A stretch of DNA of 64,000 nt, taken from NCBI GenBank assembly GCA_015847255.1, contig JADLZK010001317.1, positions 1 through 64,000 on the forward strand, given 5' to 3'. This document shows, one piece after another, positions 11,125-21,601 of this stretch. The notes beneath the pieces are model-generated. The model saw only the letters and a program-made list of their open reading frames with translations. It was not told the origin of the DNA and searched no databases. The stretch is from Hyparrhenia diplandra (taxonomy: Eukaryota; Streptophyta; Magnoliopsida; Poales; Poaceae). A program made the position numbers and the translations under genes. Every line of letters begins with the position of its first letter. The stretch's first letter is position 1.

Positions 11125-12379
11125 TGTCCCGTGCGTGATCGTCATCCACTGGAGGCCATCGTGGCCTCATAAAAAAGCACCGTGGCCGCTCCACTGATAT
11201 CACCGTGCCATACCAGAAGCAATTGCATGGCACAAAAAGGCCTCGTAGAGAGTCGCCGAGAGGTCTCCTCATTCGGACGCTCGACATCCTGCTATTTGTG
11301 ATCGGGATTCTTGGAAAGCAAGTAAACGAAGAGGATCCTAGAACCTCGACGGATGCAGAGATGCTGGTGCGTGGGAGAAGGAAATCGAGCGCGCGAGAGG
11401 TAAAGCTGCACGCGGCAATCGATTGACCCGCGGATAGCGAGCGGGTCTTGCTGGGCAACAATACACAGCGAGAATGTCGGGATACCAAGCCAGGGAAAAT
11501 GGAATACGGGACGTAGAGACTGTTGTACTGGTTTTTTCGACCATAACAGGTTTCACGGATGCATTTAGCCATTCCATTTGAGTTGCTCTAAGGACTCCGA
11601 TGAAAACCATGATGCTACAAATGTCCCCCAAATTGGGAGTGAGGTTTTGGGGAAATTATTTAGGCCTTCCAAAAATCAGAATGGTTCGAGCCCACGAAAG
11701 GAAGGTTAGTTAGGACATGTGAACTAACAACTAGTTGACTGACAACTAGCTCATGAGGCTGCAAACCGGTACACTAGTGAGTGGACTAACAATTAATTCA
11801 AGACTCAACTAGTTGTTAGCTCACTAGTTCATAGAATTTAACTAATAAGATTAGTGATTTCATTAGTTGGCTAATCACTTAAAAAGGATGACAATGTGGC
11901 TACACACAAAAAGAAGAGCCCACCAAGTAACAAATACTTGTTAAGTTCATCTCCCATATAGAAGACATCCCCCAAGTCAGAAAATAAAATCCTCACATTG
12001 CTTCCAAGAAGTTGAGGTTTGTTGTCATTTCCAAATGAAACATAACTCAGCCCCAAGATATGGATTTCCAATAGAATTTTGTCAACCTTCTAGAATATCA
12101 TAAAGGGGAATTGAAAGCTCTATTCAAGGAATTCCACAAAGGTAACTTCCCACTACACAATTAAATTTTAGAACGATAATCTTACTACCCAAAAGTAGTG
12201 ATGCTAAACAAATCTAACAGTATAGACAAATATATTTGATGAATGGTAGTTTCAAAATCTTTACTAAAGTGGCCACTAATAGAACGACATTAGTAGCCTA
12301 GAAAACTCTTAGCCCTTCACAAACAGCTTTCCTTCCAGGACGAAGCATAATGAAGGGTGAGTTTTACACGTAACGATAC
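11125..12379. other. intergenic DNA with short palindromic TE debris
   Basis: No gene is supported. Between 11705 and 11880 the motif 'aactagttg' recurs in both orientations (for example 'ctaacaactagttgactgac' and 'caactagttgttagctcac'), suggesting the remains of a small inverted-repeat transposon. Confidence 0.35.
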
Positions 12380-14101
12380 ACACGAGCTTCATAGGAAAAA
12401 AAAAAAGTTGAGTGGTATTATTTTCAACATAGGCTTTGAAAAGGTCTATGATAAGGTCAATTGGAGATTTCTATAACAGGCCCTTCCCATGAAAGGTTTC
12501 TCCAAACATGGTGTAGTTGGATCCAATCCTTTGTACAAGGAGGGAGTATGGGATCAAGGATAATGATCAGATGGGTCCTCACTTCCAAAGATAAAAGGCC
12601 TTAGGCATGGTTATCCATTATATCACCTTATCTGTTTAATATAGTCATAGACATGTTGGTCACTATTATTGCTAGAGCCAAAGATGATGGAGAGATAAAA
12701 GTATAACATTTTGTAGATGATGGGTTTTTGATCTTGTAGTATTTTGATGATACAGTGTTATTTTTTTACCATGATATTGAACAAGCAAAAAACATGAAAT
12801 TGCTTCTTTGCACCTTTGAACAAAATTATCAGGTCTCAAAATTAATTTCCACAAAAGTTCTTTTTTGGTTAGACAAAAATAGTGAAGAAGCTTATTCACA
12901 TCTGTTTGGCCACAAGCTAGGCACACTTGTCCATTTCAATATCTTGGTCTCCCAATGATTTACCATAAGCTAAAAATAAAGACCGGAAGAAAGTAAAGAA
13001 CACACAGAAAAAAAAAAAACTTAGCAGTTGGAAAGGCAAGCATTTGTTTGTTGGAGGTAGACCTGTACTAATTAATTCTATGTTGACGTGATTTCTTCCA
13101 ATGTTTATGCTCTCTTTGTTTAGATCCCTAGAGGTGTTTCGATGAAAAAATTAACTATTAAAGATCAATATTTTTTTTGGCAAAATGACAATCAAAAAAC
13201 AATACAGAGAGTCTGTTTCATTGTCCGCCATAGATTTGATGAAGATGCTAGTCATCTCTTTCTTAAATGTAAGAATATGGGTTGTTGGTTGCTCCTAAAT
13301 CTTAAGAAAGTTCCTAAATCTTGAGGAGGTAAGGCTCAGTCTGGTTTCGCTGAAATCTGGGAGGTACTTATTGGACAAAATTTGGACTCCCGGAAGATGT
13401 GCAGCAAAAGGTTTGCATCTTCTTCTTTTTTTTTTTTTATCCTAAAAAGGTTTGCATATTTGGTGCTCCTGGACAGCCCCCGAATAAAATAATGGAGAAA
13501 GGAGGAGTCCTCAAGAAGTGGTTAGTAATGTGTTTTTTTTCACATGAATGCTGGAACTTTACCTGCAATAATATTAAGCATCAACCCAAGAGGCAACCGG
13601 TGAAACAAAACGGGAAGGCATCATCTGATGATTATATAATTAAAAATCATATTGTGATGGTGCCTTCTTTTCAGAAACCTGCAAAGGAGGACGGGAGCAG
13701 CCATCTTCGACAGGATGTTGTGGCGGCAGCAGATTCGACTGATGATATGATGAATGCCCAACATGCTGAGGCCATGACATGTTTAAAGAGTTTGGAGCAA
13801 GCAGCAGCAAAGGGACAGGAGCGTGTCATACTGAAAACATCTGCTACCATTGTGGCTAATGGAATTGGGGGAATGGGAAATTGTACACAGAACAGTGCTC
13901 ACTGCTCAGTACCTTATTTAGAGATACTAGAGAAAATATGTTTTGTGATTTTGCTAGATGTTCTATCTTTTGAGCAAGTAGCACACTCATTAGCAGGCAT
14001 GGGCTGCTGGTCCTCTAGTCAGGATGGACCAGGCACCCGATCATGCCGCTGTTCAATGTGTCCAGCGAGTCTTTTTTTCCAAAATAAATAAATAAATAAA
14101 A
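12380..14101 (+). mobile_element. decayed LINE (RT, zf-RVT, RNase H remnants)
   Basis: Around 12430-12480 the translation GFEKVYDKVNWRFL matches the palm start of LINE reverse transcriptase (DFEKAYDKVNW in intact copies). Around 12735-12820 QYFDDTVLFFYHDIEQAKNM contains a YxDD active site with Phe in place of the usual Ala. LSSWKGKHL-like wording follows at about 13020. At 13196-13300 a zf-RVT remnant with HRFDEDASHLFLKCKN is seen. The 231-codon frame starting at 13399 carries an RNase H-like (RVT_3) C-terminal stretch: HAEAMTCLKSLEQAAAKGQE and later FEQVAHSLAGMGC. The unit ends at an 'aaataaataaataaataaaaa' tail (14080-14101). Many stops and frameshifts mark it as dead. The order RT, zinc finger, RNase H is the normal plant LINE ORF2 order. 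Confidence 0.75.
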
Positions 14102-14455
14102 ACTTACCATAGGCATTGGCATGAGTTTATTAATACAAAACATGTGTGTTGAACCAAAAAAAAAGCACCTTATATGAATTTATCGCAATCAATAAAGACC
14201 CATGCAGTGAAATACTAGCAACGCACATACCAAACGTTCCAGCCCCAATTGACTCCAAGTTTTTTAACAAAATCAAGCCCAGACCAAACCAGACTTAGAC
14301 CAAATCCAGACACCAGAGACTGCTCCAAGTCGCCCCCAAGCCCCCCAAAAGTGAGCAATCATATTTCATGGCTAACGGGCACCAAACTTCTACTGAAGGA
14401 CAGACATACTGATTCAGCGCCAGGAGTTTCTGCATAAACCACACCAACTAGGCAA

Positions 14456-17400
14456 CTACTCAGCTGGGGTTGCATCGGCTTTGCTAGAATCAGTGGACTC
14501 CGACTTGACACTTTCCACAGACTTGTCCTCACTCACAGTGAGCTTCTCCAGCAGTTCTGCCGTGGACGAATCATCTTCACCTTCCTTGCCTTCGTTCTTA
14601 GTAAGCGATTCGGCAATCTCTTCAATCAAGTCCTTGAACTTCTTGCAATCTATATGAGATGAAAGAGAATTGATGTCAGCATGATTAAGTGAAATTCAAC
14701 AAGTTTTTGGAAGAAACAAACTATGGAACCAATATAAGGAAAAGAAAATGGACAGTTTAGACATATCACTAGGCAGTATTTCACTCAAGAGATGACGTAG
14801 CAATTGACTGTCAGCATAGAAAACACAAAATAATGCATATTTCTAAACAGACTTAACCAAGACCACAATCCGTGTAATATGATACCCTGATGTACTGTAC
14901 AGATGCTAGACCAGTATAGCAAGATTTTAACAAGACCCATTAATAATAGTGAAACCAATACTATGAAGAAAAAGGCTGCAAAAGCCTGCAACCAGAGGAA
15001 AAACACACAACATAAGTCTAACAAAGGCAAGGTTAGCACCAAGAATTCCCTAAAAGTATCACTCACGACATTTGTAACTAAAACAATAAGTTAGGATGTT
15101 AACCACAAATATTTTGGCTAATTCACACTTAACAGAACTACCACCAAGCTGGTAGAGACAGTCACAACACAGACACACACGACAACATGCTTATCCCTGT
15201 AAATACCGTGATATACTGCAGTACAGATGCTACATCCGTAGCAAGATTGCAACCCCATTAAGAGGAGACTGAAACTATGAGAAAGACTGCAGCCTGCAAC
15301 CAAATGAAAAACGCATAACAGAGGTCTAACAAAAGCAATGTTGTCTAACACCCATAGTTTTTGAGGCGCGGCGGCAAATGAAAAACGCATAACAGAGGTC
15401 TAACAAAAGCAATGTTGTATAACACCCATAGTTTTTGAGGCACCGCGCCTGACCCCCTTCGCAACACCTAGGCGTTTGTGGCGGAGGCCTAGGCGACGCC
15501 ATACACACCTTGTAAGGCGTTGTAAGCAGGAATTATATATACTACTACAACACATACAAACCTCGTTTGTAAGCTAGAATTTATATACTGGTGTAGCACA
15601 CAAGCACGCATTTGTGTATGTGAGTAAGTATGTGAGTGACAACCCATATAATATAAAAAGCAGGCATCAGCAGTTCATCTTATAATATTCAGAGCAGAGT
15701 ACATACAGTCACACACCATGAGCAAAAGCAGAGCAGAGCGCATATAATATTCAGAATACACACAAGCAGAGGGGTGTGCATACGTACAATATTCAGAGCA
15801 GAACAGAGTGAGAGCGCCTGGGAACAGAGAGGCCAGGCGGACGGAAAACTGAGGCCGGCGAGCAGATCAGAGCGCTTGGGAAGATTAGGGAAAGCAAAGT
15901 AGGCGGAAGGGGAACTACCCAACGGAGGCACAGACAACAGGCAGGCGAGCAGCTGCCAGTGGCTGACGGAGGCGGAGATTTGAGGCAGAGCCGTAGAGCA
16001 GATGCGGACGGCTCCATGGCAGGTGCGGTCGTCCGGGCCGGCTTTGAGGCAGGGGCGGCCAGCCGGCAGACTCGAGCAGAGGAGCAACCAAGCTGCTAGC
16101 GGAGCTCGTGTTTGCCCGCCGCCATCTCTCTTCCTCTCTCCTCGCCCGGACTCGCGGTAAATGCCACACGTGACTTCGATTTCCCGAGCGCTCGAGCCTA
16201 TCTAGGAGATTTCGGCGCCTGCGGCGCTGGCTGTTGATTTCCCGCGGGGCGCGGTCCTTTTGGTGCCCTTCCCCTGCGATTGCAGCGTCCGCGCCGCGGC
16301 TGTAGGCGTCCACCCGACGCCTATCTACGCCTACACGACACCTAGTGTGATTAGGCGGACACCATGCAGTGAAGGTCATGGCGTCCCCGACGCCCAGCGT
16401 CTCTACCACGCCTCGTCGTTTAGGTGTGGTAACACCTAGTTTCTCCACCTACAGAACTATACACGCTATCTGACCTCTGTGGTCATTCTGAACAATGGAG
16501 TCTTTTATATGTTTTGCTCTTTCTGGTATTGTGGCTTTCAAGCCCGTTTCTCTCTAGCAGTTCTCTGACTCTAAGATAGAGTGCAGGTTTACTAGACACT
16601 GTTGCGTCTATCTTCTTTCTGTTCCCTCTGATGATCAAACTCGTGTATTTCCGTTCTCTATAAATGGATATGGGGTTTGACCTCGTGTTGAAAAAAAAAA
16701 TTATATCTATAGCACCTAGAGTGCCCTAAGAAGTACCACTCATGACGTTGTAATTAATAAAAAATGAGCAAGTTCGGAAGTTAACAAGAAATATTTGGTT
16801 ACTTCACACCTCACGGAACTACCACTAAGCTGGAGCTGACATTGCACACGTGTATTCATAAAGAAAATGTTGGTAAACCAAAGCTAAAGCCTACGATTGC
16901 CAGTAGGGAACTCAATTAAGTAAAATAAGCGCCAAAAAGAAGATATTCAGCAGTACAAGACCATGATGATTAGCTGTATATCAATATGTATTTCAGGATC
17001 TCTACATGTCAAGTAGGCAACTGCTGCTAGATAAAGGCTACATAGACAATAATATGGCTGATCCATTTTAGAATGGTGATCATGGGATACCTAGTTTTTG
17101 TACTTGTCTTATGAACTGCTAAGGAATCCACAAATCAAGGATAATGTTTTACAGGAAAATTTTGAAAAGGCTCTATGGAATGTACAATAGAAACATAAAA
17201 CAAAGGCTTGTCAAAACTTTGATTTTGCAATGTAAAACTAGATGACGCAAACTTAATATAAGAAATTTCAGACAAAGAACTGGTAGAAAAGTACTATGCA
17301 AATGTGCCCCCATGATGAATGAATTACGCAAACAATAAACTGACAGGTTTTAATCAATTGATCACACCACCTGGCACAGAAACGGTTTCAATCGCCACCA

Positions 17401-18824
17401 CAGATGCATGCCTAATAATAATGCTCCTTAAAGAGAAGATAATAGTGCATCATATATAGTACACTAACAAGCTATCGGATTAATATATCCTAATAAAGTT
17501 CTCAAAATCAATATCCAGTGCCAGTTCAGTCACCACATGTATTAGGATTTACTATTTACAAGACAAAACAATTCACCATCTTATATATGAATAAAAGCCA
17601 ACAAATCAAGCATGTCTCGACAGCAATTGACCAAAACCAAACAATGGATAGAAATGAATTCATATAGCAATTTCGTTCATAAATCGCTTTAGCATCACTC
17701 AGTAGTCAGTACAAAAACCTAGAATCGTTAAATACACTTAATCAACAAAACAAGGTCCCTAAACTCTGGTAAACCTATCTGTTCGGTCATTTTGTAGTAA
17801 CGTAAAGGGCAATCCATCTAGTAGTTCCAAGCAGCATATATATATAATCAGATTGTCAGCTTAACAACCAGGCAGGCCTACTGGAACACTTAGATTTCAT
17901 TTTACAATACTGAGGTTATTCTGAAGTTCAATCATTTAGTATCAAACATGTATAACAACCAGAGTAAACAAGGTAGAGAACTCACTTTCTACCGAACCAA
18001 ACGGGCAATCCATCTAGTAGTTCCAAGCAGCATATATATAATCAGATTGTCAGCTTAACAACCAGGCAGGCCTACTGGAACACTTAGATTTCATTTTACA
18101 ATACTGAGGTTATTCTGAAGTTCAATCATTTAGTATCAAACATGTATAACAACCGGAGTAAACAAGGTAGAGAACTCACTTTCTACCGAACCAAACCTGA
18201 TGGCAAACGTCTCCTCCTTGAGTTCACCATCTGCGAAGTCAGCAGCATGCCAGACGCAGGACTTGTCGCTGCCGGCATGCTCCTGCATCTTCGTGGTGGA
18301 GGCCACTGCATACACAGCGTGGCATCAGAATCCTACACTTTGCGATCAACCAAAAGCTGGAAACAAATTGTGACGGGCAAATTTCAAACAAAGAGAGAAA
18401 GGGGTACCAAGGTGGTTTGCGCAGATCTTCAGCGTTTTAGCCTGGCGCATGACGAGTCGGACCTTGCCGGTCTCCTTGTGCTTCAGAAGCTTGACGGTGC
18501 CCGTGCCCCGTTCCTTCCATTGGTTCCCGTCCTTGTCAAATCGATACAGTTTCGCCTTCCTGCAAAACCCCAAATCAGCACCAAATCGAGCGGGGCGGAC
18601 AACAGCGCGCGGCAATGAAAAAGGAGGTGGGGATGGGGGCGGCGCCTCACATGTCGAGAAGGACGTCCTCATCCTCCTCGCCGGTGGTGACGGCTACCTC
18701 CTCGAGCCTCACGATGGGGGCCACCTGGGCGCCCGTGTCCTCCTCCTCTCCCGCGGCGGCGGCGGCTGGGGCGTCCTCCTCCTCAGACGCCTCGGGTCGC
18801 TCCACGGCGGGCCTTTTCCGCCAT
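14456..18824 (-). CDS. RANBP1: Ran-binding protein 1 (RanBP1), 4 exons
   Basis: Exons on the minus strand: 18651-18824, 18408-18559, 18180-18305, 14456-14649, all with GT-AG introns. The protein is the small RanBP1 type (about 214 residues once the frame is corrected). It binds Ran-GTP and assists RanGAP in nucleocytoplasmic transport and spindle assembly. Ran-binding domain landmarks are KAKLYRFDKDGNQWKERG, VKLLKHKETGKVRLVMRQ and LKICANH in exon 2, then CVWHAADFADGELKEETFAIRF in pieces over exon 3, and NCKKFKDLIEEIAESL in exon 4. An acidic Ser/Glu-rich tail ends at the stop at 14456-14458. The N-terminus is Glu/Ala-rich. Oddity: from the ATG at 18822-18824 the frame hits a stop after 13 codons. 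Dropping one G of the GGG at 18809-18811 (plus strand) restores the conserved AVERPEASEEE frame. Intron 3 is 3.5 kb and holds repeats, including a duplication of its own donor site. Confidence 0.9.
15301..15448. repeat. tandem duplication, 2 x 74 bp, in RanBP1 intron 3
   Basis: The unit starting 'caaatgaaaaacgcataac' at 15301 is repeated from 15375 and ends in 'catagtttttgaggc'. The copies are nearly identical (tct versus tat near the end), so the duplication is recent. Confidence 0.85.
15449..16450. mobile_element. possible transposon-derived insertion in RanBP1 intron 3
   Basis: A GC-rich block within an AT-rich intron, bounded by clusters of AGGCG/CGCCT motifs ('caacacctaggcgtttgtggcgg' near 15463 and 'gacgcctatctacgcctacacgac' near 16317), ending near 'acgcctcgtcgtttaggtgtggtaac'. 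Such motif-rich ends occur in grass DNA transposons. A 177-codon minus-strand frame (15915-16448) has no family I recognise. I could not define precise termini or a target duplication. Confidence 0.35.
17807..18196. repeat. tandem duplication (about 195 bp x 2) spanning the RanBP1 exon 3 donor
   Basis: Copy 1 is 17807-18002 and copy 2 is 18003-18196. They differ by one AT step in a short TA run and one A/G substitution. Copy 2 contains the last 17 bases of RanBP1 exon 3 and its GTGAGT donor. Copy 1 therefore carries a second, identical donor (exon-side base 17986) inside intron 3. Confidence 0.9.
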
Positions 18825-19384
18825 GAGATCGGTGATCGCTGCGCGATTCGATTCGATTCGATTCGAAGAGGACGCGACGGCGGGGCAACGGAGGAGACAC
18901 GGGTAGGTGTTCTCTGGAAGCTTTGGGGGGCAGGGGCAGGGCTGGCTGGGCTGCGCCTGCGTGCTAGGGTTTTTGTGCGCGGAGGGTACTCGCTCTGTCC
19001 CTTATTAGATGTCGTTTTTGTGCGCGGAGGGTAGACGTGCAACATTTATATCTCCAGATAAATTTATTAAAAACTAGACTTAAATATCTTTTCAATGATA
19101 CTAATTACTTAGCATAAATATTTATATATTTTAATATATAATTGCCTAGTTGAAAACGATGAGGGGCCGCGACGGCGTAGACGTAGCCAGAGGATAGGTC
19201 CACTTTCATAGATAGGGGCCCGCGTGCGGCGTGCCCGGTTGGAACTTGAATTTGCATTTGCACAAAGCAGCGTGTCGGTTTCTTGCCACGATACCCCCGT
19301 CACTTCCGTTCCAATCCAAACAACCATAAAAATCAGAGGCAGATGAAAAAAAAAAGTTTATAACGTTTAAGTGTATATGCCAAA

Positions 19385-19620
19385 ACAACATAATCACCAA
19401 CGGCGACAACAACAATAATGATATTATTATTATTATTATTCATGGTGAGTGTAAGAATATATTATTGTTATTATTATTATTCATGGTGAGTGTAAGAATA
19501 TATGGATTCTTATTAGATGGATGAATGGATTATTGAACCATATTATTATTATTCATGGTGAGCATAAGAATATATGGATTCTTATTGGGTGAATGGATTA
19601 TTGAACCATATTCTTCCATA
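19385..19620. repeat. ATT microsatellite with partial tandem copies
   Basis: Three partial copies of a unit containing 'attattattattcatggtg' followed by 'agaatatatggattcttat' and 'gaatggattattgaaccat' occur at about 19420, 19470 and 19540. Copies differ in length. This is a compound satellite-like repeat in the RanBP1 upstream region. Confidence 0.7.
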
Positions 19621-19689
19621 ACAATGTTCGCAAATAGGTTGTCTAAAGCAAGAAAAAGATTTAGATGATAGTTTTCATAGTTTCTACCT

Positions 19690-20545
19690 AGATGACTTTG
19701 ATCTATCTCAAGTCTCAACTAAAAAATATCATATCCCTCCCCCCTCACCGGCGCCGCTCCTCCCCTCTCACTAGCACCATTCTAGAGCTTCGCTCCTACC
19801 TCCCATCCAATCGATGTCGCCGCTCTTCAAGGCTGGGCGACGCCGGCCACAACCGACCGCGGTATCGCTTCCCCTTTCTCCCTCCTCATCCTCCACCACC
19901 CCTTCTCAATACACCTACCGGGCCGGCCGACCGACCATGGCATCCCTTGGTCATGCATCCGGGCCTCACAAGGTGATTGGCGACCTCCGTCCCTCCTCGA
20001 CACCGGATCCTCCCGACTAGTGGTCATCGTGCACATTGAGGTGCACTTGGCCCGCTCCCGGTGCCCCTTACTACCTCCCGCGAACCGTAGGGTTGGATCC
20101 GCCTCCCGAGGTCCGAACCTAGAAGTGATGCACATGGCCGCATCAACATCGATGGACGCACAACTTGTTCAACGGTGATGGATGCGGCTGCGACACATCA
20201 CGACGTGCAGGCGAGGCTAATAGTCATGGTGGCATGGCTGGACTTGTTCCACCTCGCCACCGTGCACTACTATTGTTGGTGGCGGCCTCCTCCCGCGGCG
20301 CCACAAGCCACAAACACTATACTTGTATCTCACTATTCCAAAACTCAAAGTCGCTCGCCGCCACCGTTAGGAGCCACCAAGCATTTGACAACATCCGTTT
20401 GGTTCTCGGCCACAACCTACCACAACTAACTTTAGGCAAGTGTGGCAAGCCACAAAAGTTATGGCAAAGAAATTGGTGGCCACCGGCCATGACTAAAGAA
20501 ATCTTACTATTACACTCTATGACATGTGGAGCCAAAAAATTTTAG
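19690..20545. other. intergenic DNA, GC-rich, no supported gene
   Basis: Short overlapping frames on both strands (up to 126 codons, 20165-20545 plus) have no recognisable domain. This is probably transposon or intergenic sequence. Confidence 0.35.
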
Positions 20546-20790
20546 GGTGTGTTCATTTCATGAAAAGTGAACTCAAAAAGTGTTATAGTACCGTCACACC
20601 AAATCTTTTGACGCATAAATAGAGTATTAAATATAGTTAAACAAAAAAACTAATTGCACAGTTTCACTAAAAATACGAGACGACTCTTTTAAGCGTAGTT
20701 ACTCTATGGTTGGACAATAATAATTAATAAATGCAAACAAAAAATGTTACAGTAGCCGAACCCAAAATATTTCATTAACACCCCCTTACC
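20544..20790. mobile_element. probable MITE
   Basis: An AT-rich block begins 'gggtgtgttcatttcatg' at about 20545 and ends 'atttcattaacaccccc' near 20787, giving imperfect inverted ends (GGGTGT with ATGAAAT close by). The interior has the 'aaaaatacgagacgactcttttaagc' style common in grass MITEs. The family and target duplication are not certain. Confidence 0.4.
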
Positions 20791-21148
20791 TAAGGTATGT
20801 CACCAACCAAACACTTTGGCCAATCAAATAGCCCCCCTAACTCTTGTACAAAAGCAACCCCGCCGAGACTCTAGAGACCGTAGTAAAGCGTTGTCCCTCA
20901 AGGATCCTTCAGTAAGCACCGTCAAGGGGATAGGATCAGAGGGGATTATTCCATGGCGCTACCACCTCGCCATCGCCCAGACACTATGATCTAGATATAC
21001 TTTCAGTCGGGACCTACTCTCTACAGTTCTACACCACAAGAATTGAAACGAGAGGGACGGGGAGATCCACGTAACTCTGCTGCGCAATAACCATCCGATG
21101 CGAGTCTATTGCTGAAGTTGTTCGCTCCCAAGTCTATTGCCACAAGAC

Positions 21149-21288
21149 GCGACTGGACGGATCAGCAAAATCCAGGCACCACAAACAAAAAGATTTGCCC
21201 AGAAAACATGCATAGCAAGCGACTGGACGGATCATCAAAATCCAGGCACCACAAACAAAAAGATTTGCCCAGAAAACATGCATAGCAA
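21149..21288. repeat. tandem duplication, 2 x 70 bp
   Basis: The unit beginning 'gcgactggacggatca' and ending 'aacatgcatagcaa' occurs at 21149-21218 and 21219-21288 with one substitution (cagc versus catc). It lies about 310 bp beyond the EBP1 stop codon, in its 3' flank. Confidence 0.9.
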
Positions 21289-21601
21289 CGCTGTACACAT
21301 CGAAGTATCTGGATGCTGAGCAGTTGGCAGTATATTAAAACCCAAATGTCCCTGGAATGCGCCTTTCATGCAAGCACTAGCGAGGTCATGACGAACAGAG
21401 AACCAACACTGCGCATGGGCATGCATCGTCGAAAATTATCATTGTGCCATTAGATGCGATAATGTGCAGCTGGATGCTTCATTTCTTAAGACACTAGAAA
21501 AAGTACTCAATTTTTTTTCCACAACTGAATGTAATATAACACCATCAGATGCAGTGAAGAAACAGAAAAAAAGCTGGAGGCAGTAATTCCAAAAATCAGA
21601 A

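Noticed and set aside
10752..11591. Possible transposon with ends AGAGCATGTCC / TTGAGTTGCTCT
   Set aside because: Only about six bases of the ends match and no target duplication was found.
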